Assembly: GCA_028023455.1 (NCBI GenBank)
Contig: JAQFVV010006630.1
Location: 310,001-374,000 of the forward strand
From: Epiperipatus broadwayi
Taxonomy: Eukaryota > Onychophora > Udeonychophora > Euonychophora > Peripatidae
Direction of reading: 5' to 3'
DNA: 64,000 nt
Below the pieces are notes generated by a model. It made no database searches and had not been told where the DNA came from. It was given only the letters and a program-made list of their open reading frames with translations. Both the position numbers and the translations under genes were made by a program. Shown piece by piece: positions 1-10,893 of this stretch (within the stretch, counting starts at the first letter, position 1; each line of letters begins with the position of its first letter).

Positions 1-1929
1 TTGCTGGATTTTTATTAATAGAGGGTTGATGTAAAAGGTGAAAAGTAAAGCACTCAGGGGGGATCCTTGTGAGATTGATTGTGTTGGAGTAAAAGATTCA
101 GAATTTTTGCCACTGAGTGTAATATGTATATCCCGATTTAACAACAAGTTGGTTATAACATATAAAATAGTGCGAGGTATTGCAGTGGCAGCCAACATTT
201 TAATTAATATCTCGATTGCCACAGAATCAAAAGCTGATTCAATGTCTATTTGAACTGCAACTGGGCTGTATTTTTTCCGGCCTCGCACCGATCCCAATAC
301 AGCTTTGAAAAGAAGTGCTGCCTGTCCTGTAGATGATTGCTTTCTTGCAAACTGATATGGTGAAATCAATGGGAGCAGATATGATTCAATCCTGTCTTTA
401 ATGACTTTCTCAATGATCTTGATGGCTATTGGGCACATGGAGATAGGCCTAATATTATTAAGGGTGGTTATTGGAGCTGGTTTCTTATTAAATGGTACTA
501 TTGCAATTGGATAAAGATTTTCAATGTTGTATATTTTTTGTGAGAGATAGTTTGCAAGATTACATAATACTTGATTAGTTGTATGGCTAAGGTGTTCGTA
601 CACAAATTTTGGTATGCCATGAGTGCCTGGATGACAGGCATTGGGCAGAGTGGCAAGCTTCAAAGCAAATTCATTAATGGTAAATGGTGTATTTGTTTCA
701 GGTGATCCAAAATAATCGGGGGGTGGGTTGAAGAGTTGATGTGTCTGAAGATTCTGTTTGAAATGCTTATAAATAGGTTCAATCATGTTATGTGCTGCAT
801 GTATAGTTGTTCCAATTTGAAGTGCCATAGGTACTCTAATGGTGGAGGGAAAACCCATGGCCCATCTGATGTAGCCTCTAGTCCATGTATGTTGTTGACT
901 GAGGCAGATTTTGCTTTTTTTTATCGCTAAATAGTCTTTAAGTGCTGCACATGTGCTGTTATATGCCTGGGTGAGCTTATATATATGCTGATATGTATTT
1001 TGAGTAGGTTTAGACATTGTTATCCTCTTGTGAAGTTCATCTGCCAGAGCTAATAGCCTGGAGGGTGGAGGTTTTTTTTTGGTGACATGGTCAATATTGA
1101 ATGAAAGTATATTTATGTATGCCTGATATCTCTGCACAGCACTTAGTTGTAGTCCTGCAAGTTTATGGAGCATAATATATGTTTCAGAAAAAAGAGATTC
1201 TGGAGTGGATGCTGGTATTAGAATTCTCATTGTTTTCCCAAGTGGTAGTGTAGTTGGCTGAATTTCAGTTAGATCAAGTGTTGCAGTTTGAGCAGAGTGA
1301 TCTGAGAATGGGGATGGATTGAGCTTGAGGCTGAAGTAATGATGCAGCATTGGTGAATAGAAGCAAAGGTCAATTAAAGATGTGTGTCGGTTATTATGGA
1401 ATGTTACTGTGTTTGGTGGTAAAAAACCTTCAGCACTCATGAGTGGTATTGCAATTTGATGCAGCCATTTTGAGATGAAATCTGTGTACTTCATGTTAAA
1501 ATCTCCCATGATGATAGTTGGGTAAGGAGTTGATGCTAGCAGTGAATTGATGGTGAGTATTATGTTTGATATGATGACGTTTCCAGGTGGGATGTAGGTG
1601 AAAACTATGTTGAGAGTGTTTGCATGGTGATGAAATGTAGCTATCAACAAGTTTGCATCGATATATATGATTCTGAATGATGTGAATGGGCAAGCTGGGG
1701 TTATTAGTAGGCCAGTTCCACCCGCAGGTGATGACATGTCCCTGGAGCATGCAAAGAAGCCTTCAGTGCGAAGATGCACTGTTGGGTCAATCTGTGATCC
1801 ACTATATATTTTTGTTTCCAGAAGTCCCAATATATGTGTCTGTGTGATTTTGGTCCATTCTCTAAGTTGATGCAGTTTGTTTGCCGAGTTCAAACCCCGC
1901 ACATTAAAAGCTGTTATTTTGACTTTCAT
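1..1929 (-). CDS. ORF2 protein of Txl-A: APE endonuclease plus reverse transcriptase (C-terminus beyond window)
   Basis: I read the minus strand from the ATG at 1929-1927 to base 1 and found 643 codons without a stop. The N-terminus is an APE-type endonuclease: FNVRG near residue 9, LLETK near 38, a YIPPG strand near 113, MGDFN near 143 and SDHSAQ near 220, which together carry the Asn, Glu, Asp and Asp/His catalytic set. The reverse transcriptase then gives NIRPISM, a VQIDIESAFDSV motif and, near the edge, SQGSPLSALLF. The YxDD catalytic box and the C-terminal zinc motif lie off the window. It would nick target DNA and copy element RNA by target-primed reverse transcription in the nucleus. 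ORF1 stops 95 bp upstream. The reading frame is unbroken, unlike every sister copy here, so this may be a young copy. Confidence 0.9.
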   Translation of the reverse strand, partial: MKVKITAFNVRGLNSANKLHQLREWTKITQTHILGLLETKIYSGSQIDPTVHLRTEGFFACSRDMSSPAGGTGLLITPACPFTSFRIIYIDANLLIATFHHHANTLNIVFTYIPPGNVIISNIILTINSLLASTPYPTIIMGDFNMKYTDFISKWLHQIAIPLMSAEGFLPPNTVTFHNNRHTSLIDLCFYSPMLHHYFSLKLNPSPFSDHSAQTATLDLTEIQPTTLPLGKTMRILIPASTPESLFSETYIMLHKLAGLQLSAVQRYQAYINILSFNIDHVTKKKPPPSRLLALADELHKRITMSKPTQNTYQHIYKLTQAYNSTCAALKDYLAIKKSKICLSQQHTWTRGYIRWAMGFPSTIRVPMALQIGTTIHAAHNMIEPIYKHFKQNLQTHQLFNPPPDYFGSPETNTPFTINEFALKLATLPNACHPGTHGIPKFVYEHLSHTTNQVLCNLANYLSQKIYNIENLYPIAIVPFNKKPAPITTLNNIRPISMCPIAIKIIEKVIKDRIESYLLPLISPYQFARKQSSTGQAALLFKAVLGSVRGRKKYSPVAVQIDIESAFDSVAIEILIKMLAATAIPRTILYVITNLLLNRDIHITLSGKNSESFTPTQSISQGSPLSALLFTFYINPLLIKIQQ

Positions 1930-2024
1930 TATGGTTGTATTTTGGGATTGTTCACATTTCAAAATATGTTAGTGACTGGTTTTCATTGTATGAGCTGTAC
2001 ATTGTTGGAGTTTTAATTGGTGGG

Positions 2025-3752
2025 TTAGATAGAAGTGATGTCCATTGGTGACCAGTCATCCGTTTGAATTCTGGTTAATGATGATGCGGTGTTGTACTCT
2101 TCTGTTTGTGAGTTGTTGTCCTCTTCTGTTTTTGGTTTTTTATTGTTTTTGCTTCTTTTTGGGCGACCTGGCCCTTTTTTTTCTATTGTATTTACTTCAA
2201 CTTGTGGAAGGCATGGCATGATTGCTTCCATGATATATGTTGATGTGTTATTTTTTATTGTGTGTGTGATGTTTGTTCTATTGGTACTTTGTGTTTCACT
2301 GTAATTGCTTTGTGATATTTCAGTTGGGTTAATATTTGAATCATTCGTGCATTGTATGTTTTGACAGTTGCTTGTGTTATTTTGAATTGCTTGTGTGACA
2401 TTTGGATTTAAGTGCTGCATTCTGTTTGGTTCATTTATACTGTTGTCTTGGTTTTTTGTAGTTTGATCTTCTTTAGATGAAGAAGTTGTTTGCATCTGGT
2501 TATTCATATCTGAATTTATCTTGACTATGTTAGTGTGGCTGATATCTTCCGTTTGTGTGTGGTTGAGCTGATTATTTGTTTGCTGTGATTGTAGACTCTT
2601 TCTGTTATCACATTGTTTTTTCAGATGGTCGCTGTTTAGTTCATCTGTGTTTTTATTTTCCTCATTGGAATTTTGATTAATGAGAGGGAGTGAGAGTGTT
2701 TCTTCAGGTGGAGAAGTTGTTTGCATATTGTTGTACATATTTGGATTTATGCTATCATTATATATATGGTTGCTGTCTTCAGTATGTGTTTGGATGGCCA
2801 CTCCATTTGTTTTTTGCGATTGTGGATTCTTTTTGGTGTCACATTGCGTTGCCAAGTGGCCTCGCTTCCCGCATGTGTAGCATATGGGTTTAAGCCCTCT
2901 TATGAAGAGGCTCAGCATGGCTTCCTGATCTGCAAATTGTGTAGGAATATTGTTTGGATCTATTTCTGGATGCAATCTCAGCTTGAAGTCAAAGCTATTG
3001 CTGTATACAAGCACTGGCGTATCTTTCAGATAAATTGGGTTGAATGCTGTGACTTTTCCAAATGGCTGCATCATTTTCTGAAAGATTTTGATGTCATATC
3101 CAAGGTATGCATTCTTGATTATGCCAGTAATCTGGTTATGTTGATCTGGATCTACTGCAATGAGTGCATAGTTGCCTAAAGTTTTAATGGTGGTTTGAAA
3201 CCGGGTTTTTTGGCTTTCTTGGTAAAATTCGAGGATTAAATACCGTGAGTTAGGATGGTCAGCAATCCTTAGTATGCTATCCCAAAGTCCGTGTAGTGTT
3301 ATTGCTTCATAAAGTAAATTTCTAGGAAATTTATATAGCGATAAATTTGCATCTGTAGCTGATAATATTATTGAACGAGGAGAAAAAAATCTTTTGAAAG
3401 ACGTATGAAGGCCACGTGGGATCGTATTATTAAACTGTTCACATATTATTTTCAAATCCTCATTATTCCACTGGGCGGTAGGGGGGCATTGATTTTCTTG
3501 CGTTTGTATATCTAGCTGCAAAATATCATTAGTATTTATTTTTCGGAAGCGATGGAAAACTTTATTTTTTTCTAAAATTGGAACTTGATTGTGTTCTTTT
3601 TGTTGTAAATTATTTTTTTCCGAAGAGAAATTATTTTCCTGTAAATTATTTTTAGCTACGTTGGCATATGTTTTTGCTTCACCTGTAATTTGCATAGGCT
3701 TGGATAGCATATTGGCGCCGTTCTGCTGGTCACATGACCGGGGTGTCGCCAT
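2025..3752 (-). CDS. ORF1 protein of Txl-A: zinc-knuckle nucleic-acid-binding protein with AT-hook-like motif
   Basis: The start is taken at the ATG at 3752, giving a protein beginning MATPRS and about 575 residues long. Reading from an upstream TTG at 3776 adds eight residues, but Txl-C and Txl-E also begin MAT/MAS, which supports the ATG. The middle third is conserved with Txl-C (blocks such as LYKFPRNLLYEAIT and GIIKNAYLGYDIKIFQKM). It ends in a CCHC zinc knuckle, CYTCGKRGHLATQC, encoded near 2,840-2,885. A long Asn/Gln/Thr-rich low-complexity region follows. Near the C-terminus, at about 2,148-2,174, is KKGPGRPKRSK, a GRP core flanked by basic residues that resembles an AT-hook. The expected role is binding element RNA and chaperoning it to DNA. 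The open frame fits a recent insertion. Confidence 0.85.
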   Translation of the reverse strand: MATPRSCDQQNGANMLSKPMQITGEAKTYANVAKNNLQENNFSSEKNNLQQKEHNQVPILEKNKVFHRFRKINTNDILQLDIQTQENQCPPTAQWNNEDLKIICEQFNNTIPRGLHTSFKRFFSPRSIILSATDANLSLYKFPRNLLYEAITLHGLWDSILRIADHPNSRYLILEFYQESQKTRFQTTIKTLGNYALIAVDPDQHNQITGIIKNAYLGYDIKIFQKMMQPFGKVTAFNPIYLKDTPVLVYSNSFDFKLRLHPEIDPNNIPTQFADQEAMLSLFIRGLKPICYTCGKRGHLATQCDTKKNPQSQKTNGVAIQTHTEDSNHIYNDSINPNMYNNMQTTSPPEETLSLPLINQNSNEENKNTDELNSDHLKKQCDNRKSLQSQQTNNQLNHTQTEDISHTNIVKINSDMNNQMQTTSSSKEDQTTKNQDNSINEPNRMQHLNPNVTQAIQNNTSNCQNIQCTNDSNINPTEISQSNYSETQSTNRTNITHTIKNNTSTYIMEAIMPCLPQVEVNTIEKKGPGRPKRSKNNKKPKTEEDNNSQTEEYNTASSLTRIQTDDWSPMDITSI

Positions 3753-3971
3753 TGTAATGCTTTTTACGTTGAGCAACGAATATTATTTTTAACAAAACAA
3801 TTCATAAAAATATCTATTTAGTTAAAATACAAATTAATTTGGATTGTCCAATACTTACTGTTCATATATATATAACTGCAAGTCAAAGATGTGTTGGTTT
3901 TAGTGTTTTCTTTGGTTAAACTCCTAAGATCTCTGTAAACAACGATCCGTTAAAATCATCATTTGCTGCGA

Positions 3972-4840
3972 GACTATTATTATTATTACTACTTTTCAAA
4001 GAACTTTATTAAGCAATCAAGGGTTACATAGCTTATTACATATAGTATGATACAGGAATTTGGTACATTTAGTTTAGTAACAAAGGTATAATAACATGTA
4101 CATAATAGATATACAAAGAATATGAATGAAAACTAAAAAAAACTATAGTGCTGTATAAATAAATACATAATTATAAAAAAAATTATATATATATATATGA
4201 GAAATTAAATGAAAAGTCAGTTCATCTTAAATTAAAGTACATACATAAAAGCAGAAAATCTCAAACTGTAAAAAATGATATAAGTTTATTCACGTCTCTT
4301 TCATCATCACACTGGGGTGACAAAATGAGACAATTGTCTTTACTTTAGGCTAGGATCTAAGATTTTCATTCATTAAAGACCAAGTGTCTTGAAATACTTT
4401 TTCTGATGTGATTTTCTTGTCCCTTTCTCTAATACTTTCCAATTTGATTGAAAAAGTGTTTGGGTGTCTTCTAGGGTTATTATTGTACATGAATGTACAT
4501 CTAGTGACCATAGTGCATATAGAATAAAAGTGCTTGCCGAATTTGTGCATATATACCCTTACTGAATGTTTTAAATAAATAGTTCATATTAATATGAGTT
4601 TTATTGAATAGTCTGGGGATTGTGTCGTATGTTGTCAAAGATTGACAGTCAAAGAATAGATGTGGTTGGTTTCATATCCCTGTGACAGAGTGTGCACTGA
4701 GCATCTACTCTCTTGCAGTATCTTCTATATTTATAAAAATAAAGAGTAGGGAGGCATTCAGATTAAGTTTTACTAAGAAATCAAAGAATTTTGGCTCTAG
4801 GTTCAAAATCTAAATTTTCTAATTATTTGATGGTTATTAT
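3972..4840 (-). mobile_element. Txl-B: 5'-truncated 3' end of a Txl LINE
   Basis: This is a short minus-strand copy containing only the ORF2 C-terminus (below) and a 3' UTR of about 350 bp. The 3' end reads TTATTACTACTTTTCAAAG on the plus strand, close to the Txl-C 3' end (TTATTATGTTTCAAAGCAAA at 5295-5314), so the family shares a 3' terminus of TTTGAAA plus an (AAT)n tail. It is truncated at about 4,835-4,840, inside the ORF2 coding region. Its tail directly abuts the 5' end of Txl-A. Confidence 0.75.
4350..4835 (-). pseudogene. Decayed ORF2 C-terminus of Txl-B
   Basis: The last 66 codons (4550 to 4350) match the end of the Txl-C ORF2 protein: TRCTFMYNNNPRRHPNTFSIKLE here against TRCTFALANNPRRHPATYSIKLE there, followed by a related WSLMNENLRS terminus. 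Upstream, in other frames, I can read the remains of the C-terminal zinc segment (VDAQCTLCHRDM against IDPMCGLCHREE). Further upstream are decayed versions of the Leu-rich stretch before it, broken by stops and frameshifts. No functional protein is possible. Confidence 0.75.
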
Positions 4841-5303
<463 letters not shown>

Positions 5304-5543
5304 GTTTCAAAGCAAAACTTTATTGAGTCTAAAAAGTTACAGAGTCATATATTGATTTTTACAAATGAAAAACAAATTACAACTTTCAGTATATAAGTCT
5401 TTATCTTTTCTGCATACTTTTTTTTTCTTCTTGTTTTTAAATTTGGTCTTCTATTTAGTTCAGTTTATGTTTGCATTTTTTTTAAAGTTGGAAAAAATGC
5501 TGATGTTGAAAATGTCATCATCTATCTTATTGGTCTTTACATT

Positions 5544-8500
5544 TCATAGACTGGATCTTTGTTTCAAGTGTGACCATGTGGCTGCAAATATATCTGGTTG
5601 AGCTAGGATGCTGTCTCTTTTTCTTAACAGTTCTAGTTTTATTGAATATGTTGCTGGGTGGCGTCGAGGGTTATTGGCAAGTGCAAAAGTGCATCTGGTG
5701 CACCAGTAGGCATAAAGGCTGTATGTTGCTGCACGAATAGCAGGGTTGTTGCCTTTTTTAAACATATTTATTATTTCATCAATTGAAATGATAGCCTTTC
5801 TGTATGTGGTAAACATTGTGCGACGTATTGTTTCTAGGGCACTGCAGGAATGAAGAAAATGATCTTGTGTCTCTTCTTCTCTATGACATAGCCCGCACAT
5901 GGGGTCTATATTTGTATAAAATCTACGAAATCTAAGGAAATGGGTTGTGGGTAGAGCATTGAGATTAAGCTTAAGTAGAAAATCGAATAATTTTGGTTCT
6001 AATGACCATTTTCTGAATTGTTGCAGTAGTTGCCTGTTGTCTATTCCAAGAACTGATGGATGTAGATTGGGTGTCTGGTTTGGATGTAGTATATTGTAAA
6101 TGTCCCAGTATGTATACTTGTTGTCATTATTGAGTGATATTTTGTTGTATATTGGCTTGAGTTCTTCAATCAGTGTGGATAGATATCCATATGAAGGGGG
6201 TGGTCTGTCTGTGGGTATTATACTGATTACACACTCCAGGTCTGGAAATCTTTTTATGGTTGCTGTTATTAGATTTACTGATTTCTGCGTGTAAAAAACA
6301 TTGATTGTATGGAGCCCAAGTCCATTGCTATGTGGTGGTCTGCTCAGATTTTTTAATGATATTGCCACTGTCTTTCTCTTCCATATTAGTTTGTTACAGA
6401 TTGATGAGATTTTAGATATGAATGTTTTTGCAAATTTGATTATAGGTGTATAGTATGTAATTTTTGTAATTATAAGTTGATTAAATAGTGCTACCTTTGC
6501 ATATATTGACAGGTATGACTTTTCAAGTGAGGCTGTGATTTTTTCAGCATCTTTTTTTAATTTATTTTGAATTTTTTGCCTCATTCCATTGGTTCCAAGG
6601 TAGAATGGGAAACCAAGGAAAGCAGATGGTTTACCATTAAACATCTCTGTACAGTGCTTGCCTGTGTATATTGACCATGCAGCAGTTTTTTTTGTGTTAA
6701 TTTTTAAATTAAAATTTGAGGTATAATTCTTGATTATCTCTTGTAATATAGGGAGGTTCTTTTTAGAGGGGAGGAAAACAGTTACATCGTCCATATAGGC
6801 TATGCATGATATATTTAAAGCAGTGTTTGGAATTTGAATGCCTTTTATTTTTTTCTGTATCTCTATTAATAGAGGATTTATATATATTGTAAAGAGCAAG
6901 GCACTTAGGGGGGATCCTTGTGGGATGGATTGACTCGGTCTGAAGGCTGGTGATTTTTTTCCATTCAATGTGATGTGAATTTCACGGCTGAGTAGCAGAT
7001 TGGCTATTATATATAGTAGGGATGGAGGTGTTGTTGTTTTTTTCAGCACGTCTAATAATTTGGCTATAGGCACTGAGTCAAAAGCTGCCTCAATGTCTAG
7101 TTGAACTATAATTGGTGCATATTTCTTTCTTTTTTTTACTACTTCGATAATTGTTTTGTACATTAAGGCACCCTGGCCAATGGATGATCCTTTTTTGGCA
7201 TATTGTGCTGATGATAACACAGGGAGTATGTGTTGTTCTATTTTTTCCTTTATCACTCTTTCAAGAATTTTTATTCCTAAAGGTCCCATTGAAATTGGTC
7301 GTAGATTAGATAAAGATGATATTGCTGTTGGTTTTTTGTTAAATGGAACCATTGCAATTGGGTATAGACTTTGTATGTTGTAAATTTTTTGGGATATGTA
7401 ATTGGCTAGATCGCACAGATATTTTGATGTGAAGTGACTAAGATGTTTGAACACAAATTTGGGGATTCCTTGTGGTCCTGGGTGACATGTGTTTGTTATT
7501 GTTGCAAGTTGAAATGCAATGTCAGTTGTTGTTATTGGTGTGTCTGTTTCAGGGTCTCCAAATATGTCTTCATTTGGTATGTACACTCTCTGTTTTTGCA
7601 GTTTTTTTTTAAAGTGTTGATATATTGGGTTTATCATGTTATGTCCAGCTGTTATAGAGCCATCTATTTCAAGTGCCATAGGCACTCTGACTGTGGATGG
7701 GTATCCCAATGCCCACCGTATGTATGCTCTGGTCCAAGTATGTTGTTGTGTAAGGCATATTTTTTTTCTTTTTTTATTGCTACATATTGCTTTAGTGTAT
7801 TGCATGTATTGTTGTACATTTCTGTAAGTTTTTTAATTTGTGTTTGATTATCTGTAGTTGGTCTGGAAATGGTTATTCTTTTATGTAGTTCATCTGCCAA
7901 TGCTAATAATCTGGTGGGGGGTGTTGAGTTGCAGGTAATATGATTGATGTTGAAAGAAAGTATATTGGTGAATGCTATATACTTTTGTACTGGATCGAGT
8001 GACATGTTTTGAAGTTTTTGGAGCATTATATATGTTTCTGAATATAAGAATTCAGTTGTTTGTGCTGGAAGAAGTATTCGCATAGTCTTTTGGAGGGCTA
8101 TTGTTGTATTTTGTATTTTTGTTAGGTCGAGGGTGATGAACTGAGCAGCATGATCTGAGATTATAGATGGACAGAGTTCAAGATTAAAATAATGATGTAA
8201 CATTGGTGAGTAGAAACACAAATCAATAAGTGACTTATATCTATTGTTATTAAAAGATATTGAGTTTGATGGGAGAAAACCCTCAGCACTCATAAGTGGG
8301 ATTGTTATTTGATGGATCCATTTGGTGACAAAAGTTTGGTAGGTCATGTTGAAATCTCCCAGGAGTATTATGGGATTTGGTGTTGCTGTAAGCATTGAAT
8401 TTATTGTTGCTATTATTCTGGAGATGATGACAGGGCCTGGTGGTATATATACAAATACTAGGTTAAGTGTGATATTTTTATGATGGAGTGTTAATATGAT

Positions 8501-8782
8501 AAGATTAGAGTCAATATATATAATTTTAAAAGAATCGAAAGGGCAGTTGTGGGAAATAATTATGCCTGTGCCACCTGATGGTGATGATGATTGCCTTGAG
8601 CAGGCACAAAAACCTTGGCTGACTAAATATTTTGATGGATCAATTTGAGAGCTGCTGTATATTTTTGTTTCCAAAAGCCCCAGTATGTGTGGTTGTGTTG
8701 TATGTAACCATTTTTTGAGATCAAAAAGTTTTTTGGTGGCATTTAAGCCTCTAATGTTGAGAGATCCAATTTTTATCTTCAT
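5544..8782 (-). pseudogene. ORF2 of Txl-C: APE endonuclease-RT-CCHC polyprotein with a single frameshift
   Basis: Starting at the ATG at 8782 (MKIKIGSLNIRG), the endonuclease is readable with LLETK, VYIPPG, LLGDFN and SDHAAQ. Around 7,760-7,778 the coding strand has two A runs (A7-G-A7) and the frame jumps by one base. The new frame continues to the stop at 5544, giving about 1,080 codons in total. In that part are NLRPISMGPLG, VQLDIEAAFDSV (near 7,090), QGSPLSALLF (near 6,910) and the catalytic AYMDDVTVF (near 6,790). The C-terminal zinc segment is CGLCHREEETQDHFLHSC (near 5,895). A one-base slip in a homopolymer could be an assembly error, a real mutation or, less likely, programmed slippage. 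Otherwise the gene looks intact. Txl-A reads straight through the corresponding place. Confidence 0.88.
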
Positions 8783-8844
8783 GTTTTAAATAATTTTTTA
8801 ACAGGGTATTGATTTTTATTTTATTTTTAATACTAAATGTTTGT

Positions 8845-10452
8845 TTATATTGCAGTAGATGGATGCTGATACATATTTAAGACATTGTTGGGTTTATTAT
8901 CAGTTTTTCTTTCATTTAATATTGCTGCAGACTCTATACAGGCAATTTGTGATGAAACCGAACAGGTTTCCATTTGTTGTTGGCTTACATCCATTTCTAT
9001 TTCATCATTTTCTAAATTGTATATGTCTGATGAGTTGTGCTTTTGGTCTGTTTTTTTTGCCTTTTTGGATTCATGATTTTTTGGTGGACGACCTGGCTTT
9101 CTTTTTCCCTCTGGTGTATTCTCTTGAATAGGTGGAAGAGGGGCTTCTATTGCATCCATTATGTTTGATGCAGTTTTGTTTATAATTGTAGTTTTTTTTA
9201 TTATTGGTATCTTTATATTATCTGGATTTATATTTTCATTATATAACTGTGTGTGTTTACTTTCTGTTTGTTGATTTTTACTTGGTACACATTTTGTTTT
9301 ATTGAGATGCTGATCCTGTGATGTAATTGCTGTATTTTGTGTTGTGGTTTCTTGAGAATTATTTTCGTTTGAATCTTGGATTTCTGTGTTAGTTTTTGTG
9401 TTATTATTTTTTTGATTGGTCTTTGGGATAGGCAATTCTGCTCCATTATTATTTTTGTTTGTGGGTGTTTGAACCTGTTTTTTTCCGGTTTCTATTATTG
9501 GGTTGCCAATGGATGTAGTGTTATTATAAATTTTATTTTCATCACTGGGTTGTTCTGGGGAGAGGATTTTAGTTTGTTCACAGTGATTGCTTTTTGTGTT
9601 ATCGCACTGAGTTGCTAGGTGTCCTCTCTGTCCACAGCCAAAACAATGTGGCTTTAGACCTCTTATGTGAAGAGAGAGTGTCGCTTCTTGATCTGTAATC
9701 TGTGTTGGAATCGTTGAGGCGTCTACGTTTTTATGTAGTTTTATTTTAAATTCAAAACGATTACTACATATCGGTATAGGTGTGTCTTTTAAATATATAG
9801 GCTGTAGGGCAATTACTTTTCCAAACGGGTTTATCATTTTTTGAAAATCTTGTACGTTGTATTTAAGATAAGTATTTTTAAGCACTCCAGTAATTATATT
9901 TTTCCGGTTTTCATCTATAATTACGAGTGCGTAATTATCAAGTGCTAAAATAGTGGATTGAAAACGTTCTTTTTGCTGCTGAGTATAAAAATCAATGGTT
10001 ATATATCGAGAATTTGGATGGTCGGCGATACAAGAGATTGTTTCCCATAGTGCATTTTGCGTGATTGCTTCATATAATAAAGCTTTTGGGAAACGATATA
10101 ATGAGCATTGATTATCGGTTACTGCTAGTACTAACGAAGTTGGTGAAAAAAACCTGCGAAATGTTTCAAATAACGTACGAGGCACCGTATTACTGAAACG
10201 GTCCGTCACATTTTCAAGCGTTTCTTTTGTCCAGATTGCGGCTGGGGGTTGATTTTCCTCTCGAGTGTTTAGATCAAGATTTTTTATATCATTTGTGTTT
10301 GTTCTACGGAAGCGCGGTATTTGAGTTGGTGCTGTAGTATTGCTATTACTTTTAAGTACTTTTGCATACGAAATAGGCGATGTTGAAACTAACGATGTTG
10401 TTAATTTCGTATTGGTGCTTAATTCGCTCACGCTTGACTGGGCAGTAGCCAT
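8845..10452 (-). CDS. ORF1 protein of Txl-C: zinc-knuckle protein with AT-hook-like motif
   Basis: A 535-residue open frame beginning MATAQSS at the ATG at 10452. Its conserved core (LYRFPKALLYEAIT, GVLKNTYLKYNVQDFQKM, IPICSNRFEFKIKLH) matches Txl-A ORF1. The zinc knuckle CFGCGQRGHLATQC lies near 9,605-9,650. An Asn/Thr-rich tail follows, then KRKPGRPPKNHESKKAKK near 9,070-9,110, a basic GRP-core motif like that of Txl-A. The likely role is RNA binding and target engagement in the retrotransposition particle. It is separated from ORF2 by 62 bp, so ORF2 is probably translated by re-initiation. No stop interrupts the frame. Confidence 0.87.
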   Translation of the reverse strand: MATAQSSVSELSTNTKLTTSLVSTSPISYAKVLKSNSNTTAPTQIPRFRRTNTNDIKNLDLNTREENQPPAAIWTKETLENVTDRFSNTVPRTLFETFRRFFSPTSLVLAVTDNQCSLYRFPKALLYEAITQNALWETISCIADHPNSRYITIDFYTQQQKERFQSTILALDNYALVIIDENRKNIITGVLKNTYLKYNVQDFQKMINPFGKVIALQPIYLKDTPIPICSNRFEFKIKLHKNVDASTIPTQITDQEATLSLHIRGLKPHCFGCGQRGHLATQCDNTKSNHCEQTKILSPEQPSDENKIYNNTTSIGNPIIETGKKQVQTPTNKNNNGAELPIPKTNQKNNNTKTNTEIQDSNENNSQETTTQNTAITSQDQHLNKTKCVPSKNQQTESKHTQLYNENINPDNIKIPIIKKTTIINKTASNIMDAIEAPLPPIQENTPEGKRKPGRPPKNHESKKAKKTDQKHNSSDIYNLENDEIEMDVSQQQMETCSVSSQIACIESAAILNERKTDNKPNNVLNMYQHPSTAI

Positions 10453-10676
10453 GATTTATTCTGACTCAAGTCAGTATTTTTTTATTTTTAAAAAAAAGAT
10501 ATTAAAACACACCGATATTTTTCAAAAAACACTATTAATCTATTATATAATTCGATTTTTCCTGTATTATGTTTGTTTTGCGAAATAACAAGTTGGAACA
10601 AAAGTAAAAAATAAATACTTACATCGGAGAACTTAAGGATTGCTTCTTACCTCAGCAGAGATTTGCTGCGGTATTC

Positions 10677-10846
<170 letters not shown>

Positions 10847-10893
10847 ATAATTTTTTTTCAGATCTATCAATAGATAGAACACCAGTATAAGAA

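Larger units (their letters stand above)
1..3971 (-). mobile_element. Txl-A: Tx1-like LINE, 5'-complete, runs off the left edge
   Basis: This is a minus-strand non-LTR retrotransposon with an ORF1 (2025-3752) and an ORF2 (1929 to the window edge), so the 3' half lies outside. Its 5' end is placed near 3971 because the motif TTTGCTGCG followed by TATTATTATT occurs here and again at the 5' end of Txl-C near 10,676. That shared junction marks the true start of the family rather than a random truncation. It abuts a short (TAT)n run that is also the 3' tail of Txl-B, so Txl-A appears to have inserted in the tail of an older copy. Assignment to the Tx1/L1 side of LINE phylogeny rests on my recognition of the RT and the C-terminal CCHC of sister copies, and has not been tested by a tree. 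Confidence 0.85.
5304..10676 (-). mobile_element. Txl-C: full-length Tx1-like LINE
   Basis: A complete minus-strand element of about 5.4 kb: 5' UTR (10,453-10,676), ORF1 (8845-10452), a 62-bp intergenic gap, ORF2 (5544-8782, one frameshift), and a 3' UTR of about 240 bp ending in AATAAAGTTTTGCTTTGAAA-type sequence followed by (AAT)n. Both ends abut (TTA)n tracts: 10,677-10,835 at the 5' end and 4,973-5,303 at the 3' end. The 5' junction has the same TTTGCTGCG motif as Txl-A. Because it is full length at both ends, it is the reference copy in this window for defining the family. Confidence 0.9.

Noticed and set aside
2089-3179. Plus-strand frames of 60-150 codons over 2,089-3,179
   Set aside because: They lie opposite the intact Txl-A ORF1 and have hydrophobic, motif-free products typical of antisense frames.
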